NCBI GenBank assembly: GCA_018398805.1
Contig: JAGFBZ010000899.1
Coordinates: 661,001 to 725,000 of the forward strand
Reading direction: 5' to 3'
Origin: Hirundichthys speculiger
Taxonomy: Eukaryota > Chordata > Actinopteri > Beloniformes > Exocoetidae
Length of the DNA: 64,000 bases
Position 1 is the stretch's first letter. Every line of letters begins with the position of its first letter. Below are positions 54,201-61,816 of the stretch, piece by piece. The notes beneath the pieces are model-generated. The model worked only from the letters and a program-made list of their open reading frames with translations. It did not search any database and was not told where the DNA came from. Both the position numbers and the translations under genes were made by a program.

Positions 54201-57200
54201 CATGCTCTCGATGCTTTCTTCTTCTGTTTGTATTTTATGTAGTAGTTCCACATAAATTTTGTTAGCTTCTCTTTGTATTGATTATGTCCTTTATTTTTCA
54301 TACCATTGATTTATGCCCCTTATTTGGTGGAAATTATGAGGAGACAAGCAGATATTTTCAGTCAGGCTATGACATTAGATGTTGGAATACACATTGGCCC
54401 TCACATCCATCACCTATTTGAATCAAATAGGAGTTTCCATGGATATTTCCTTTCTTTTGCTTTTGCTCTAAAGCACAAGCCTCACCAATGACCTAAAATC
54501 ATTACATGTGAGGTTTAAGATAATTTACTTGGGTTTTTCCTGCGTTACTGGTGTCCAAGTTGCGGTGAGGTGTATTTCTCAACACAGTTTTGCTTGTAGG
54601 AGAGCCAACATTGTGCAAACAGATCATTACCTTTGCCTCAGAGTGAGTTACTGGTATAAATGTTGGATTTTTTTTTTTTTTTTTACTGTTTACTTTTTTT
54701 TACTGTTTAGCTGCTGTTGTTTAAAGTGGAGAGAGATGGGAAAGTGGGTCAGACATGCAGCAAAGGCTCACAGGCCGGGAGTTGAACCTGCAGCTCCTCC
54801 AGCCTACCGTACATGGACCAGCTGCCTGAACCACTGACCTACCCAGTGGCCCGCTGGCATGAATGTTGCTGAATTCTTTTGCGAAGTGTTTAGTCTCTTT
54901 AAATGGACTGTAATCCTGTAGAAAATGCAGTTTGATGATGAAAATTGGAAAATATTATGTTCTCACAGTAAATTTATTAAGTCAGAAAAGTAAATCCAGA
55001 CTCATTTTGTTCTGTGGGAGAAAAGGCCATTTTCATTGCAAAACATTACACAACAGTTAAACTAATTTTGGGGCTCGGTAGAGCTCACATTATGGGTTTG
55101 GCTTGGGGATCTGTGTGATGCAGTGGACGTTGTGCAGAGTTAGCATACTGTGTTTGTTGTACTAGAAGTGGCTCTTTTATCATATCAAACAGGAACAAGA
55201 AAGCAGATGGATGATGTCTTCACACAGACCCCGTATCTATTCTTTAGAAAGAAAATATTTTGAATACAGAGAGGGGGAAGAAACTTTCAAGCCAGGAGGG
55301 AGGTTTGCTTTTGCTTCCACCTTCCTTTGTCCTTTAAAGTTTCTTATCACCTTCTTCCCCATCCCTTTATTTTCATACTGATTTACAGCCTCCCAGGGAC
55401 GTTTGACTCTCACAGTTTGACCACACAGAGAATTATAGCAGGAGCATCAAGGGGCTTGCACAGGCCAGGAGAATTCATTGGGAGGGGCTGCTTATGCTGG
55501 ATCCATTGATGTTACACACTGGCTCGGGTATGATCGGGGTCTTGGCGCAAGTCCGAGACTAGACCAACGGAGCCAATTCAACTTAAGGGAGAGAGCCAAA
55601 AGAATAACTGGAAACTGCATCAGCAAAGGCCCTTCAAAAAAAAAAAAATGATTCAGAAAAAAAAAAAGACTGAAAAGGAAAACAATTGTATCTTGAAAGC
55701 ACAGGAACAAAAGTAGCAAAGGTGAATGATCAGGGTCAGAGTTCAAATGTAGAAGAATGAAAGTCACAAATGAGGCAGTGAAACAATGAATCTCATTAGA
55801 AAAGAGTATTTAAGGAAAACAGCAGTGAGGCATCTCTGCGTGAGGCACAATGAACTCAGCAGGAAATGCCGTTCATTCATTTGCCGTAATTAGATGCATC
55901 ATGATTCAAGTAAAACCTTAGAGGTATTTCTTAGCAGATGCTGGGTTACTTCAGCTCAGGCCTGCTTCGTAGAGAATCATGATTTAATAACAATTCAGTC
56001 CTTCTCTTCTGTCTGTCTTCAGGGCGATCTACCAGCTTTTTTTTTTTTTTTTTTAATATAATAAATATTCTGCACCGAAGATGGAAGGCAGACATCTTAT
56101 CAAAATGCAATTACCTGTGGCTCTCTTTGGCACATTCTCACTGTATCACACACATTATATATGTATAGGTATTTGGAAAATATATACATCTGTATGTAAT
56201 ATTTCATGGTCCTCTCCTCCAGCGCCCTAGGCAACATGCATAATACTGTGAAGTAATCTGTCGTACCATCATTTTTCAAAACCCTTTCCTCCTTTTTTTT
56301 TTTAAATCTTTATTTATTTTATTCTACATACACCCTTATCTTTTCCTCTATTGCGTTAATTCATTTCTGGTTTGTCACAATTTCAATTTCAAATGTAGGC
56401 TTGGATTTATCTTTCCATCAAAGAAGGCCTAAAATATCAGTGTGATATAATGATGACAGAAACACAAGAGTTCCTGAATATGTAACAGCTTCAGACATCA
56501 TATCCTACTTGGATCCGTGTGACAGGTTTTCTTTCAATCAAAGGGGGGGGAAAAAGGGGCAGTGAACCTATGTCACTTTAACAAGTGACTGACGACTCAT
56601 CCATTCAATAATAAGCATCAGCATCTTCTTAGCTGAGCTCGCTGTGACCCCTTAAGTCATTTCTTTCAAAGGAGGGACTGAACATATCTACATGCATGAG
56701 GTGCAGTCATTATCCAAGACCCACTATGCAAAAGACGCTGTCAGTGTGCATGTATATACGTGTCGGCTGCACTTGGCATACAAACCTCTCTTTCAACTCT
56801 GATCTGTTTTTGGTTCACAAGCAATTTGTCTGCGGTCTCCTTAGACCTAATTTGCTTATACACGCCTGAAAATCTCCATAGCTGAGGCTTGAGCTTGTAA
56901 CAATTCTCTTGGATTCCATTCTGGCGGTATCAAATAGTAAAGTAAATGACTTTAATATTACGGATTTGCACTTTTTTTTTTTTTTTTTTTTTTTTTTACC
57001 CCAACAGTGTTGTCTCAGCAGATATGAACTGGAAATAGTTTGCATCCAAGTAAGCATGCATGCACAAAAATACAGCAATTGGTTTTAAAATCCATTACAT
57101 ATGCATCAAAACAGAAATGTATATTTTCATCCATCTGTCTGTCTATTTGGGCAAAAACTTCCCAGACTTTTATCTCCCAGCCATCTCATCTAGCTCTGCT

Positions 57201-60200
57201 GGGGTGATATTGAGGTGTCCCCAAGCCCACCAAGACATATAACTTTTCTAGTGTTTGCTGGGTCTTGTGCAAAATGTCACGTGTTTCAGATATGTGTTCC
57301 AGATATGTCCCGTTGGAAGGAGGCTTGTGTCTGGCAGGCGTCCTCACCAGACCACCTCAAATTATCTCAAACTGCTCCATTGTCAAAAACAGCCACCCTG
57401 TCCTTCACCCTGTCCCTGAGAGTTAGACCAGCCACCCATCAAAAAAGGCTCGTTTTGGCCACTTACAGGTCATCACCATGGGCAAGGTTTAGAGCGTTGA
57501 TCAAATGGCAAGTCAAGAGCTTTGGCTTTGTCTTTGGCTCAGCTCTGTCTTCATTATGACAGGTTGCTACTGCATCTGCAGCAATCTGGACTCTGTGCCA
57601 GTCTTCTGCTCTCTTATAATTCCACTCATGGCAAAGACCTTGATGTCTCTGCATGAGTTGGACCAGTAAGACTTCACCATCTGCAAAAAAAGAAAGATGC
57701 AGTTCTTAGCCAACTGAACTGGTCGTCCTTCACCTTATCCACTTAGTTTATGAACAGAAACACTGGAAAAGGGCAACCCTGGTGGAGCCCGACACAAGAA
57801 ATAAGTGTAACTTACTGTTGGCAATGGAAGCTGACAGAGTAAAAGGCCTTACACCCAATACTCTAAAAGCACCTATCACAGTCATAAGATGTCTCCAAGT
57901 CCACAAAACACATAATGACACATAAAAACTTTCAAGCACCCTCCAGTTATATTTCCAAATGCAGAGTATATTATGAAAAGTAATTTACCCCAAAAGCTTT
58001 TTATTGTTCTGTTTTCTGTTTTCACTGATTTTAGTTATCGTTTCAAGCTCTTGTTGCTGTGCCTTAAAACTAAAGTAATTGCAAATCCACAACTATTTTA
58101 CTCTCCCCTAACCATTAGAAAGATGTAAAAACAATTAGAACTAGGATTTAATGGTGTTACGCTAGATTCAAAATGAGCATCTTTAAATTCAGAATTAGCA
58201 TTCCACCACCAACCACATATTGCCGTTTACATGCATTAAGCTCAACAGTTCCAGCATCACCTCAGGCACAGAGTAATAACATCAGACTCAGAGTGAGTGC
58301 GATGTAATATACAGGCCATGAGATTTCATATAACATCAAATTATGTTGAAGGATTTATATACTAGACAATATTATAGGATTAGCTAAATGTGGGACAGGT
58401 GGTGGAAAATCAAAACATCTGAATATAAATATTAAAGGGGCCACATTATGCTTTTCCATGTTTTATGGCCTATCTGCAGAGTTATAACAATGAATTATCA
58501 TCTTACAGGTGGCCGGAGGCTCCAGAAATGAGGCGTGTGGGTTATAGCAGAGCCTGTTTATGGAGTGCACAATATACCGGATTTGCAAAGTCTCCACAGA
58601 TCCCAGCTTGTGAGAACTTTGCAGAATTGCTGGTTCTGTCTTTATGTAAGATGATGTAGAATTTCAGGTAGTCGGCATGCACTGTCTGCAGGTAACTAAC
58701 AGTCACCTGTGGCATCAACCTCTCATTTTCCCAAAGAAAAAAAAAAGACTTTCTTCACATGCTCATTTCTTCACAGTCTCATTGTGCTAATTTCAAAAAG
58801 ACATACAACACTGACTACAGAAATTGCAGCTCCTCACAATAATGAACTTGTGCCCCTTTTCGCTTCATAGAAGTGTTATAATTGAGAAAAGCTGCAGTAT
58901 CTCATTAATGTCTGTGTCAATACAACAGGGAGCACAGACCGCGTTTATTCCCTCAGTTTATGTGCCCTATATAAAATGACTGGCACTTTTTCATCTGGGG
59001 AGAGATACATGTGTTGACATGTTGTAGCTGACAAAAAAAAAAGAGGGCAATTAGACTGGAGGTATTTTTGAACATGGTGCTGAAAGCAGAGTGTTGCCTT
59101 ATGCTGTTAACTGTTAATTAAGTAACACATGGGGAGGCTTCCATATTGGACACCTCAAAAAAGCAGGTTTTGACTTGAAAACTACTTAGTTGTTTTGATA
59201 ATTCTATATTTGTGATGGGCTTTTTTTTACTCCTCATTCTTGGTGTCAGTGTGTTTTACTCTGACCCTCAAAAACTCTCTGGGTTTGTTAGATCACGCGG
59301 CCTCTTCTATTTCTCTGTGCGCTCTGTGAGCAAGGTGTTAGACCTTCCCATCCCTTCGCTCCTCTCGCTCAGTCTGCGGTTACTGGTCAACTTCCTAATC
59401 CAGTTTGACATGTTACTGCCAGTCACGTGCCACAGAGACAACTGGAGGTTGTTTCTTTTAGACTGACCCCACCTGGGTCAGCTGCATGAGCAGGGTTAAT
59501 CTGCGCAAGGAGTTTGAAAGACCAACCGCACATGCAAATTCGGCTTATGTGAAGAAAAAGTCATTTTGAAAAAAAAAAAAAAAAAAAAATCACAGAAATT
59601 TCTAGTGTGCCTGATCTTTCAAAACTTTACTGTTTGATCACTTGTGCACCTCTTAGAATGATAACCAGATAGCCTGAATAGTATTTTACAGTTTAAATAC
59701 ATTTTTAACATTTCAAAGGCAGGGGAAGCATAATAATGAACCTTTGAATCAAATATTTCTCATAGTAAGTATGAATAGTGATCAAACAGTAAATTTTAAT
59801 GTTGTCTATCTTAAAGATTATTTCTCTTTACTCAGTCATTGCTAGTTTATTTTACATGCATATTTTTTACAAAGAAGAAATGTGATGTGCGTTTGTTGTG
59901 CATTTGCTGTTAATTTTTTCAGATTTTTTCCCTTGACCAAGGGTCAGAACATTAATGGCCAGGCTCCTTATTACGAAAACTATGCGTAGGATCCTTACTA
60001 AAAGTTTCCGTGCACCCACCTGCACCAAAAAAAGTATTCTTTGCACACATTTGCACAGGTGGATTCGTTTCATATCCCACCCTCTACACACTCACGTTCT
60101 GCCATGAATGGTCAAGTCAAAGTACCTCGGGAATGCTTTTGCATGTAAATCACGTGCAGTCCTGTCTGTTCCCTGCGCTGATCTGCACGTCAGGATGAAC

Positions 60201-61816
60201 GGGTCATGTGTTGATCCAGGCCGGCCGTGCCACTAAATTTATCAGTGACGTGTTTGAGTCACAAATAACTTGTACATTGATTGTCTGCACATTTTTATGT
60301 TCAGTTTGTTTTCAGCCAGAGCCCTTATAGCAATGTGAGTACATTCAGTTATATTTAGGAAACCTGACATTGCTGCATAACTACCTTTTAATGTTGGCCT
60401 GTTCGCCTATACTGTAAGGAACTAGTCATGTTAATAATGCCATTGAAAATGTCAGACATTATTGTGCTTAAAGATGACTGTGATATCCCATACCTAAAGA
60501 TATAATTTTATTGTATGATATCAAACCCAAAAGGGGCTTTAGGCAGACAATTTAAGGTTATACATTGCAAACTCTTAATTATATCAAACACCCACCCTTG
60601 GCTAATTCCCGCTGGAAAGTGGCCGGTTACCAGAAACCGGGATGGTGCGGTTCCGACCACTGCTTAATACTGTACCCAGTTTAGTACATAGATCCAAGAA
60701 CACTGCTCTAGGTAATCTAAATCAGCATATTAGCCAGTCACAATCATGGGCCAGGAAATCTTTGTGGCCCCTAAAAACTCTTTCCATCCTGATCCTTGAG
60801 GATCATAATCCTCAAAGAGTGCCAGCGCATCCATTTTGCAGCAGTTAGACTGATTGCTACACACCTTGTCACAATTAATGCATCAATGAGTGCAATCCAG
60901 TCTATCTCTGGTATATAATCTCACGCCAGGAACGCATCTATAATTACGCAGATCTTCAAGTCTGATATGATATGAAAAATTCATCACCTAACCATCTGTG
61001 CCGCCAGTTTTCCCCGTCTCCAAAATGCCCATGTGCAACGTTAAACATTTGCATACTGGTGCGCAATTCTCCCATCAAATTTTTTATTTTATATTTTATT
61101 TTTTGAAGCCCCAGGCCTTTGCCTACAACTGTCCCACACATCACCTGATTTACGTGCCCCCTCTTGCACCTAGTGAGCTCCTCCCCCAGGCCCGGGTCTA
61201 TGGCAGGTCTGGGCATCGGACACTGTGTTTCTTGTTCTTCATTATAAAAGTTCATTTTAACCACTCTTGGTCCTTGTTTGCATAATGGTAGAACTGCGTC
61301 TCCAGGTTTGGGATGAGGTTTTGCTTTGAGTGGAGGAGTTTAAGTATCTTGGGGTCTTAGTTCACGAGTGAGGACACACTCTCTCAGCTGTCTTGGGGGC
61401 ACCTCAGTGTTGCCCAGGAAGACCTGGTTGCCGGGGGGAGGGAGGTTTTGGGTCTTTGTGCTTCGGCTGCTGCCACCACTCTGCCTGAACTCAGAGAAGC
61501 AGAAATGAATGGATAATTTCTTGTTTTTGGGTGTTTACATTATATCCAGACTTTCTTTACCAGGTAAACTGCTCTCAGACAAAGCTGATTTGCAACAATA
61601 TAAACAGTACTATAAACATGTAAATGCACAGTTTTACCTTAAAAATATGTCCTAAAGTTGAAGTTGTGTCATTTTCCTTTTATTTTTTCCTTTTAGGTTG
61701 GGAACATGTTTACTTTTGAGTTTACCAATGCAAAGCCAATGAACCTCATCCTCACATCTTCATCTTCACAAATGCACTTTGGTTTGTACAACATCAACAA
61801 GGACGTCAACATTTAT
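20342..61816 (+). CDS. eng: Endoglin (CD105), 5' part: exons 1-3; gene continues past the window
   Basis: Endoglin is a type I membrane co-receptor of endothelium that binds BMP9/BMP10 through its N-terminal orphan region and modulates ALK1 signalling. Exons 20342-20399, 47981-48120 and 61697-61816 join in frame to 106 residues: a signal peptide (1 to about 20), then the start of the orphan domain. The spaced match to human ENG includes IGCW / [13 protein letters not shown] / EVHVLFLEF and [11 protein letters not shown] / EVLLVLSVNSS. Cys25 and Cys45 correspond to human Cys30 and Cys53, which make disulfides inside the orphan region. Intron phases (1, 0, 0) equal those of human ENG. The remaining orphan region, ZP module, transmembrane helix and tail must lie beyond 64000. 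Neighbour ak1 lies upstream on the same strand, as in mammals. Introns 1 (27.6 kb) and 2 (13.6 kb) are swollen by transposons. No defect is seen in the visible exons. Confidence 0.88.
20400..24660. other. eng: eng intron 1, 5' part: no gene recognised
   Basis: The first 4 kb of the intron has few obvious repeats compared with the rest of the window, which makes it a reasonable place to look for enhancers. Only short homopolymer runs and a few small open frames without domains are seen (for example 21917-22210). Confidence 0.4.
24666..24781. repeat. (TA)n microsatellite, interrupted
   Basis: A TA dinucleotide tract with a few interruptions (TATGTATCTATA, GGGC). It is the insertion site of the adjacent hAT MITE and continues on its other side (25471-25496). 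Confidence 0.95.
24782..25470. mobile_element. hAT-type MITE inserted in a TA microsatellite
   Basis: The left end TAGGGCTGGGCAACGATTAAC and the right end (reverse complement) TAGGGCTGGGCAAGTTAACGC share a 13-bp perfect terminal inverted repeat. Flanking 8-mers ATATATAT (24774-24781) and ATACATAT (25471-25478) differ by one base, fitting an 8-bp hAT duplication. The 689-bp body has many ATTAATCG/GCGTTAA words and no transposase frame. A further piece of the same body occurs in inverse orientation at 25965-26075. Confidence 0.85.
25471..25496. repeat. (TA)n microsatellite, right of the hAT MITE
   Basis: Continuation of the TA tract that the hAT element split. Confidence 0.9.
25965..26075 (-). 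repeat. Inverted fragment of the neighbouring hAT MITE
   Basis: The reverse complement contains GTTTCTGTCAAATCCTCC, GAGAACTTTAAAATGAAAAT and GTCCATG in the same order as the hAT MITE body near 25220-25275. No termini are present. This is a partial second copy about 700 bp away. Confidence 0.7.
26430..26455. repeat. Poly-C run
   Basis: Uninterrupted run of C residues (poly-G on the minus strand). The proline-rich frame over it is an artefact. Confidence 0.95.
26530..27440 (-). mobile_element. Tc1-like transposon relic, same broad family as 62578-63947
   Basis: The + strand text shares ordered blocks with the better copy at 62.6-63.9 kb: a GTAGACTTTCAG / AGTAGACCTTCGG block, CTGAAGTCTGGA, TTCCCTGGAGATGC, ATTATCCA then CTGTACTGTG-like text, and GCCATACATGCCCATACC...CTGCCTCCACCATG. 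On the minus strand the last block is the transposase segment around GGGSxMVW. Many stops, no clear terminal repeat on the right. Confidence 0.7.
27548..28059. mobile_element. hAT (Charlie-like) MITE, with an internal LINE-tail-like segment
   Basis: The left end CAGTGGTGCGCAAACTGTGG (27556 on) and the right end (reverse complement of the sequence ending 28051) CAGTGGTTCTCAAACTT are inverted repeats of the hAT/Charlie type. The flanking 8-mers TACTAGAC (27548-27555) and TACTAGAG (28052-28059) differ at one base. A second similar terminus ends at about 27873 (TTTGAGAAGCCACTG), so a shorter element plus a later insertion is also possible. Inside, 27911-27945 reads TACTTTATTTATCCCAGAGG, the reverse complement of a LINE 3' tail. 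Confidence 0.65.
28060..28490. other. eng intron 1 segment, nothing recognised
   Basis: AT-rich, with a T20-class run at about 28229-28248. Confidence 0.4.
28500..29560 (+). pseudogene. Decayed, intronless coding-like sequence of unknown identity
   Basis: Four overlapping open stretches in different + frames (28606-28896, 28805-29155, 28989-29261, 29137-29367) follow one another as if one reading frame had been broken by frameshifts. The first part is Ser/Lys-rich ([10 protein letters not shown]), the middle is strongly acidic ([32 protein letters not shown]), and the end is basic and aromatic ([19 protein letters not shown]). Stops follow within about 100 codons in each frame. An AATAAA is at 29542-29547, but there is no clear A tail. 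No splice borders are seen. I do not recognise the protein. It could be a retroposed gene copy or part of a transposon. It lies in eng intron 1 on the sense strand. Confidence 0.4.
29561..30290. other. eng intron 1 segment, nothing recognised
   Basis: AT-rich intronic DNA with short homopolymer runs. No gene or element is defined. Confidence 0.4.
30440..30657. mobile_element. hAT-type terminus (TTTACACCCCTA end)
   Basis: The right edge AAATCGGTTTATCTTTACACCCCTA, with repeated ACCGAT/CGGAT words before it, is a typical hAT terminal region (reverse complement TAGGGGTGTAAAGATAAACC). A matching left end was not found. It abuts a TA microsatellite. Confidence 0.55.
30658..30690. repeat. (TA)n microsatellite with short TG tail
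   Basis: TA dinucleotides followed by TGTGTGTG. Confidence 0.95.
30865..31080. mobile_element. hAT-type repeat terminus (CAGTGGTCCCCAACC-like)
   Basis: On the minus strand the end reads CACTGGTCCCCAACCTTTTT, followed by GCGCCACGGACCGG and GGGACCGGTCTGTAAAATG, a terminal sequence recognisable from vertebrate hAT/Charlie-like repeats. Only one end is seen. Confidence 0.6.
31081..32100. other. eng intron 1 segment, nothing recognised
   Basis: No defined element. The 130-residue minus-strand open frame at 31328-31720 has no recognisable domain. Confidence 0.4.
32105..32400. repeat. GGCCA/TGGCCC-word dispersed repeat, copy B
   Basis: Repeated GGGCCA words (CATGGGCCAGACGC, GTGGGCCAAAG, CATGGGCCAAGTTTGAGCC) resemble the repeat at 16265-16480. 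Confidence 0.4.
32755..32990. repeat. Decayed MITE with inverted halves (Charlie-like, CAGTGTT.. end)
   Basis: The right half reads GGCAGGGGGCCCTGAGGAAC ... CACTGCC preceded by GTGTTTGATCAGGGAAATAT. The left half carries complementary-type words (TCCTCACTGGCCCCCTG, TTAGTTGTTTCTCTGCTC, GAATGGATGACCATTC). This fits a strongly diverged foldback element common in teleosts. Ends are approximate. Confidence 0.45.
32991..33735. other. eng intron 1 segment, nothing recognised
   Basis: AT-rich DNA without a supported feature. Confidence 0.4.
33740..33965 (+). repeat. Unnamed dispersed repeat, copy 2 of 3
   Basis: Aligns with copies at 13690-13955 and 43480-43735 through TACAGCAAAAC, GGATGTCTTTTGTTGATACT, GGTTGTTGCTCTG and GAATGGTTGTATGCCT, and with copy 1 also through the end block CCAGACTAATTCTT / CACGACTAATTCTT. 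Confidence 0.6.
34200..34960 (-). other. CpG-containing segment with minus-strand open frames, unexplained
   Basis: The segment is richer in CG dinucleotides than its surroundings (for example GGGCGACGCTCGCCG near 34450). Minus-strand open frames of 101, 61 and 83 codons overlap here, and on that strand AATAAA occurs near 34305, after the last frame. No domain, splice pair or homology is recognised. It may be a decayed mobile element or a retroposed fragment. It is not called as a gene. Confidence 0.25.
34961..39360. other. eng intron 1, low-repeat stretch; no gene recognised
   Basis: About 4.4 kb with few recognisable mobile elements. A (GGA)n-type purine tract lies at 35305-35342, and a T-rich stretch at 39148-39180. 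All open frames are short and without domains. This is a candidate place to test for conserved non-coding elements. Confidence 0.4.
39361..39450 (+). repeat. C/T homopolymer tract and LINE 3'-tail-like fragment
   Basis: C13 then T15 runs (39363-39391) followed by TTCCCTTTGGGGATCAATAAA and repeats of ACTGAACTGAATTGAATC, which resembles the 3' end of teleost LINEs (CCCTCGGGGATGAATAAAG type). Confidence 0.45.
39451..41785. other. eng intron 1 segment, nothing recognised
   Basis: A cluster of CCAAT/ATTGG words occurs at 40320-40440. The 87-codon open frame at 41302-41565 has no recognisable domain or splice borders. Confidence 0.4.
41790..41930 (+). mobile_element. L2-type LINE reverse transcriptase fragment
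   Basis: Reads [21 protein letters not shown], the VPQGSxLGPLLF box of L2/CR1-type reverse transcriptases. It is cut off directly by the hAT terminus at about 41935. Confidence 0.75.
41932..42010. mobile_element. hAT-type terminus (AGGGCTGTAGTGATACAC)
   Basis: AGGGCTGTAGTGATACACTA followed by many CGATAC/ACGATA words is a typical left end of teleost hAT MITEs. It interrupts the L2 fragment. The partner end was not identified downstream. Confidence 0.5.
42011..43475. other. eng intron 1 segment, probably body of the hAT element in its first part
   Basis: AT-rich with no coding signal. No second hAT terminus could be read. Confidence 0.3.
43480..43735 (+). repeat. Unnamed dispersed repeat, copy 3 of 3
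   Basis: Shares with the other two copies TACTGCAAAAC, GGATGTGTTTTTCTGATACT, CTGGCTGTTGCTC, GGTTGTATGGCT, CCAGTAGCAT and CCCCTGGAAATA, in the same order and orientation. Confidence 0.6.
43736..45885. other. eng intron 1 segment, nothing recognised
   Basis: Long T runs at about 43830-43873. No supported gene or element. Confidence 0.4.
45888..45982. repeat. (GATG)n minisatellite-like tetranucleotide repeat
   Basis: Imperfect GATG/GGAT repeats with interspersed ATATGGAAG units. Ser-Ile-His-Pro repeats in minus-strand frames are an artefact. Confidence 0.95.
46290..47000 (+). mobile_element. Tc1-like transposon relic
   Basis: Transposase pieces are recognisable across frames: [13 protein letters not shown] near 46390-46425 (the WTDES region around the first catalytic Asp) and [14 protein letters not shown] near 46780-46820 (the DxNPIExLW motif, with Glu replaced by Asp). 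Many stops and indels, so it is dead. Confidence 0.7.
47001..47980. other. eng: 3' end of eng intron 1
   Basis: Intronic sequence with T17 run near 47259-47275. It ends with the pyrimidine-rich acceptor TCTCTTTCAG at 47971-47980. Confidence 0.6.
47981..48120 (+). CDS. eng: eng exon 2 (start of orphan domain)
   Basis: 140 nt, acceptor TCTCTTTCAG, donor GTAAGT at 48121. It enters in phase 1 and leaves in phase 0. It encodes 47 residues including [14 protein letters not shown] and [10 protein letters not shown]. The two cysteines match human ENG Cys30 and Cys53. Confidence 0.9.
48121..49775. other. eng: eng intron 2, 5' part: nothing recognised
   Basis: No supported gene. A CA/TG-rich stretch lies at about 49445-49500. 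Confidence 0.4.
49780..49965 (+). mobile_element. Fragment of a Tc1/mariner-superfamily transposase
   Basis: The text AGTTCAAAAGTCAGTGTCTG, then TGATGGTATAGGGTTGCAT and GAGCAACAGTAACATATGCTGCC follows a transposase segment of the KPASLMVWGC...LEQHMLPS type known from teleost Tc1/mariner-superfamily elements. It is short and decayed. Confidence 0.45.
50225..51135 (+). mobile_element. Tc1-like transposon, decayed but nearly full transposase span
   Basis: The 5' part begins near a GTGAGCGGCAGTTCTGTGGG segment. The open frame 50528-51043 carries the C-terminal two thirds of the transposase, including [27 protein letters not shown] text with the catalytic [10 protein letters not shown] at about 50880-50915. 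The 3' end reads ACCTAATAAAGTGATAAAGTGACCG followed by ATGAGTGTG, a terminal repeat typical of this family (with a small internal duplication). The HTH region is broken by stops upstream and no matching 5' terminal repeat is intact. Confidence 0.8.
51150..51210. repeat. (TA)n microsatellite
   Basis: TA dinucleotides preceded by TGTATGTATG units. It separates the two Tc1-derived regions. Confidence 0.95.
51211..51448 (-). mobile_element. LINE 3' end (Rex1/CR1- or L2-like), minus strand
   Basis: On the minus strand it reads [12 protein letters not shown] then AAIRLYNSS, the C-terminal end of a non-LTR polyprotein, followed by CTCCCCCTCGGGGGATGAAT, AAAGCACATCTAATCTAAT as the 3' tail at 51211. 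Only the last 240 bp or so are present. The 5' break is exactly at the start of the Tc1 sequence at 51449. Confidence 0.7.
51711..52350. mobile_element. Unidentified GC-rich insert inside the Tc1 element
   Basis: The Tc1 text breaks after CCTGAACACA (51701-51710) and resumes with ACACCACCCCCACTGTC (52349 on), leaving about 0.64 kb of foreign sequence, probably with a short ACACA duplication at the ends. The core (51790-52260) is GC-rich, with repeated GCCGGCT/GCTGGC words at 52065-52140. The right side has AATAAA (52293) and an A-rich end, which suggests retroposition in + orientation. A 178-codon frame (51760-52296) is open across it but has no domain I recognise. SINE, processed copy and solo-LTR are all possible. 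Confidence 0.6.
52991..53366 (+). mobile_element. tRNA-derived SINE-like repeat inserted in Tc1 3' region
   Basis: Starts AGGGCAGCACAGTGGCTTGA, with a tRNA-like head: A-box-like TGGTTAACACTG and B-box-like GGTTTGAACCTCAG. The body includes TGTTCTCCCCCTGCTTGCGT, GGGTTTCCTCCGGGTACTCC and CCACAGTCCAAAGACATGAA, and it ends in GATGG repeats. This is a very common teleost repeat. The flanking words ATGAAAACC and ATGAAGCC may be a worn target duplication. Confidence 0.75.
53437..53462. repeat. (TA)n microsatellite
   Basis: TA dinucleotides directly after the Tc1 terminal repeat. Confidence 0.95.
53463..54660. other. eng intron 2 segment, nothing recognised
   Basis: AT-rich intronic DNA, small open frames without domains. 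A two-unit GGTTAGGGTTAGG word at 53884-53897 is too short to mean anything. Confidence 0.4.
54690..54855 (-). mobile_element. tRNA-derived SINE, minus strand
   Basis: Read on the minus strand: head GGGCCACTGGGTAGGTCAGT with an A-box-like GGTTCAGGCAGCTGG, then a B-box GGTTCAACTCC (54777-54787 on +), then GAGCCTTTGCTGCATGTCTG and a C/T-rich CCCATCTCTCTCCAC body. This is a recognisable teleost SINE type. The T-rich stretch on its left in + orientation is its A-rich tail. Confidence 0.7.
54856..57165. other. eng intron 2 segment, nothing recognised
   Basis: Homopolymer A/T runs at 55628-55666, 56038-56055 and 56971-56997. No supported gene or defined element. Confidence 0.4.
57170..57950 (-). 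mobile_element. RTE-type LINE relic (Rex3-like), minus strand
   Basis: The + strand text follows the order of the reverse-complemented 3' half of RTE-type LINEs: TATTGAGGTGTCCCCAAGCC, GGGTCTTGTGCAAAATG, CGTTGGAAGGAGGC, GGCGTCCTCACCAGACCACC, GCCACCCATC, TTTGGCTCAGCTCTGTCTTC, GGGCAACCCTGGTGGAG and CTCCAAGTCCACAAAACACA. Highly diverged with many small indels, so the assignment rests on block order and not on a readable protein. Confidence 0.6.
57951..58430. other. eng intron 2 segment, nothing recognised
   Basis: AT-rich intronic DNA without a supported feature. Confidence 0.4.
58433..58870. repeat. Probable Kolobok-like MITE (AAAGGGGCCACATTATGC end)
   Basis: Begins TTAAAGGGGCCACATTATGC, with TTTTCCATG next, close to a common teleost MITE end with a TTAA target. 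The text near 58590-58640 resembles the segment at 7228-7275. A weak complementary end (TGTGCCCCTTTT) lies at 58849-58860. Assignment is tentative. Confidence 0.4.
58871..61275. other. eng intron 2 segment, nothing recognised
   Basis: An A20-class run near 59571-59589. The 84-codon frame at 59212-59466 and the 102-codon minus-strand frame at 60956-61264 have no recognisable domain. Confidence 0.4.
61280..61515 (+). mobile_element. RTE-type LINE 3' end (Rex3-like), internally deleted
   Basis: GAGGAGTTTAAGTATCTTGG followed by GGTCTTAGTTCACGAGTGAGG is the EFKYLGVL segment of RTE-type LINEs. Then TTGCCCAGGAAGACCTGG, the GCTGCTGCC word and AGAAATGAATGGATA form the 3' end. The intervening consensus is deleted. 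Located just upstream of eng exon 3. Confidence 0.65.
61697..61816 (+). CDS. eng: eng exon 3
   Basis: 120 nt (40 codons), phase 0 at both ends, acceptor TTCCTTTTAG, donor GTGAGT at 61817. It encodes [18 protein letters not shown] and [14 protein letters not shown], matching the human ENG segment with LLLVLSVNSS-type and HLQALGIPLHL-type strands. The human exon is 7 codons longer. Confidence 0.88.
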
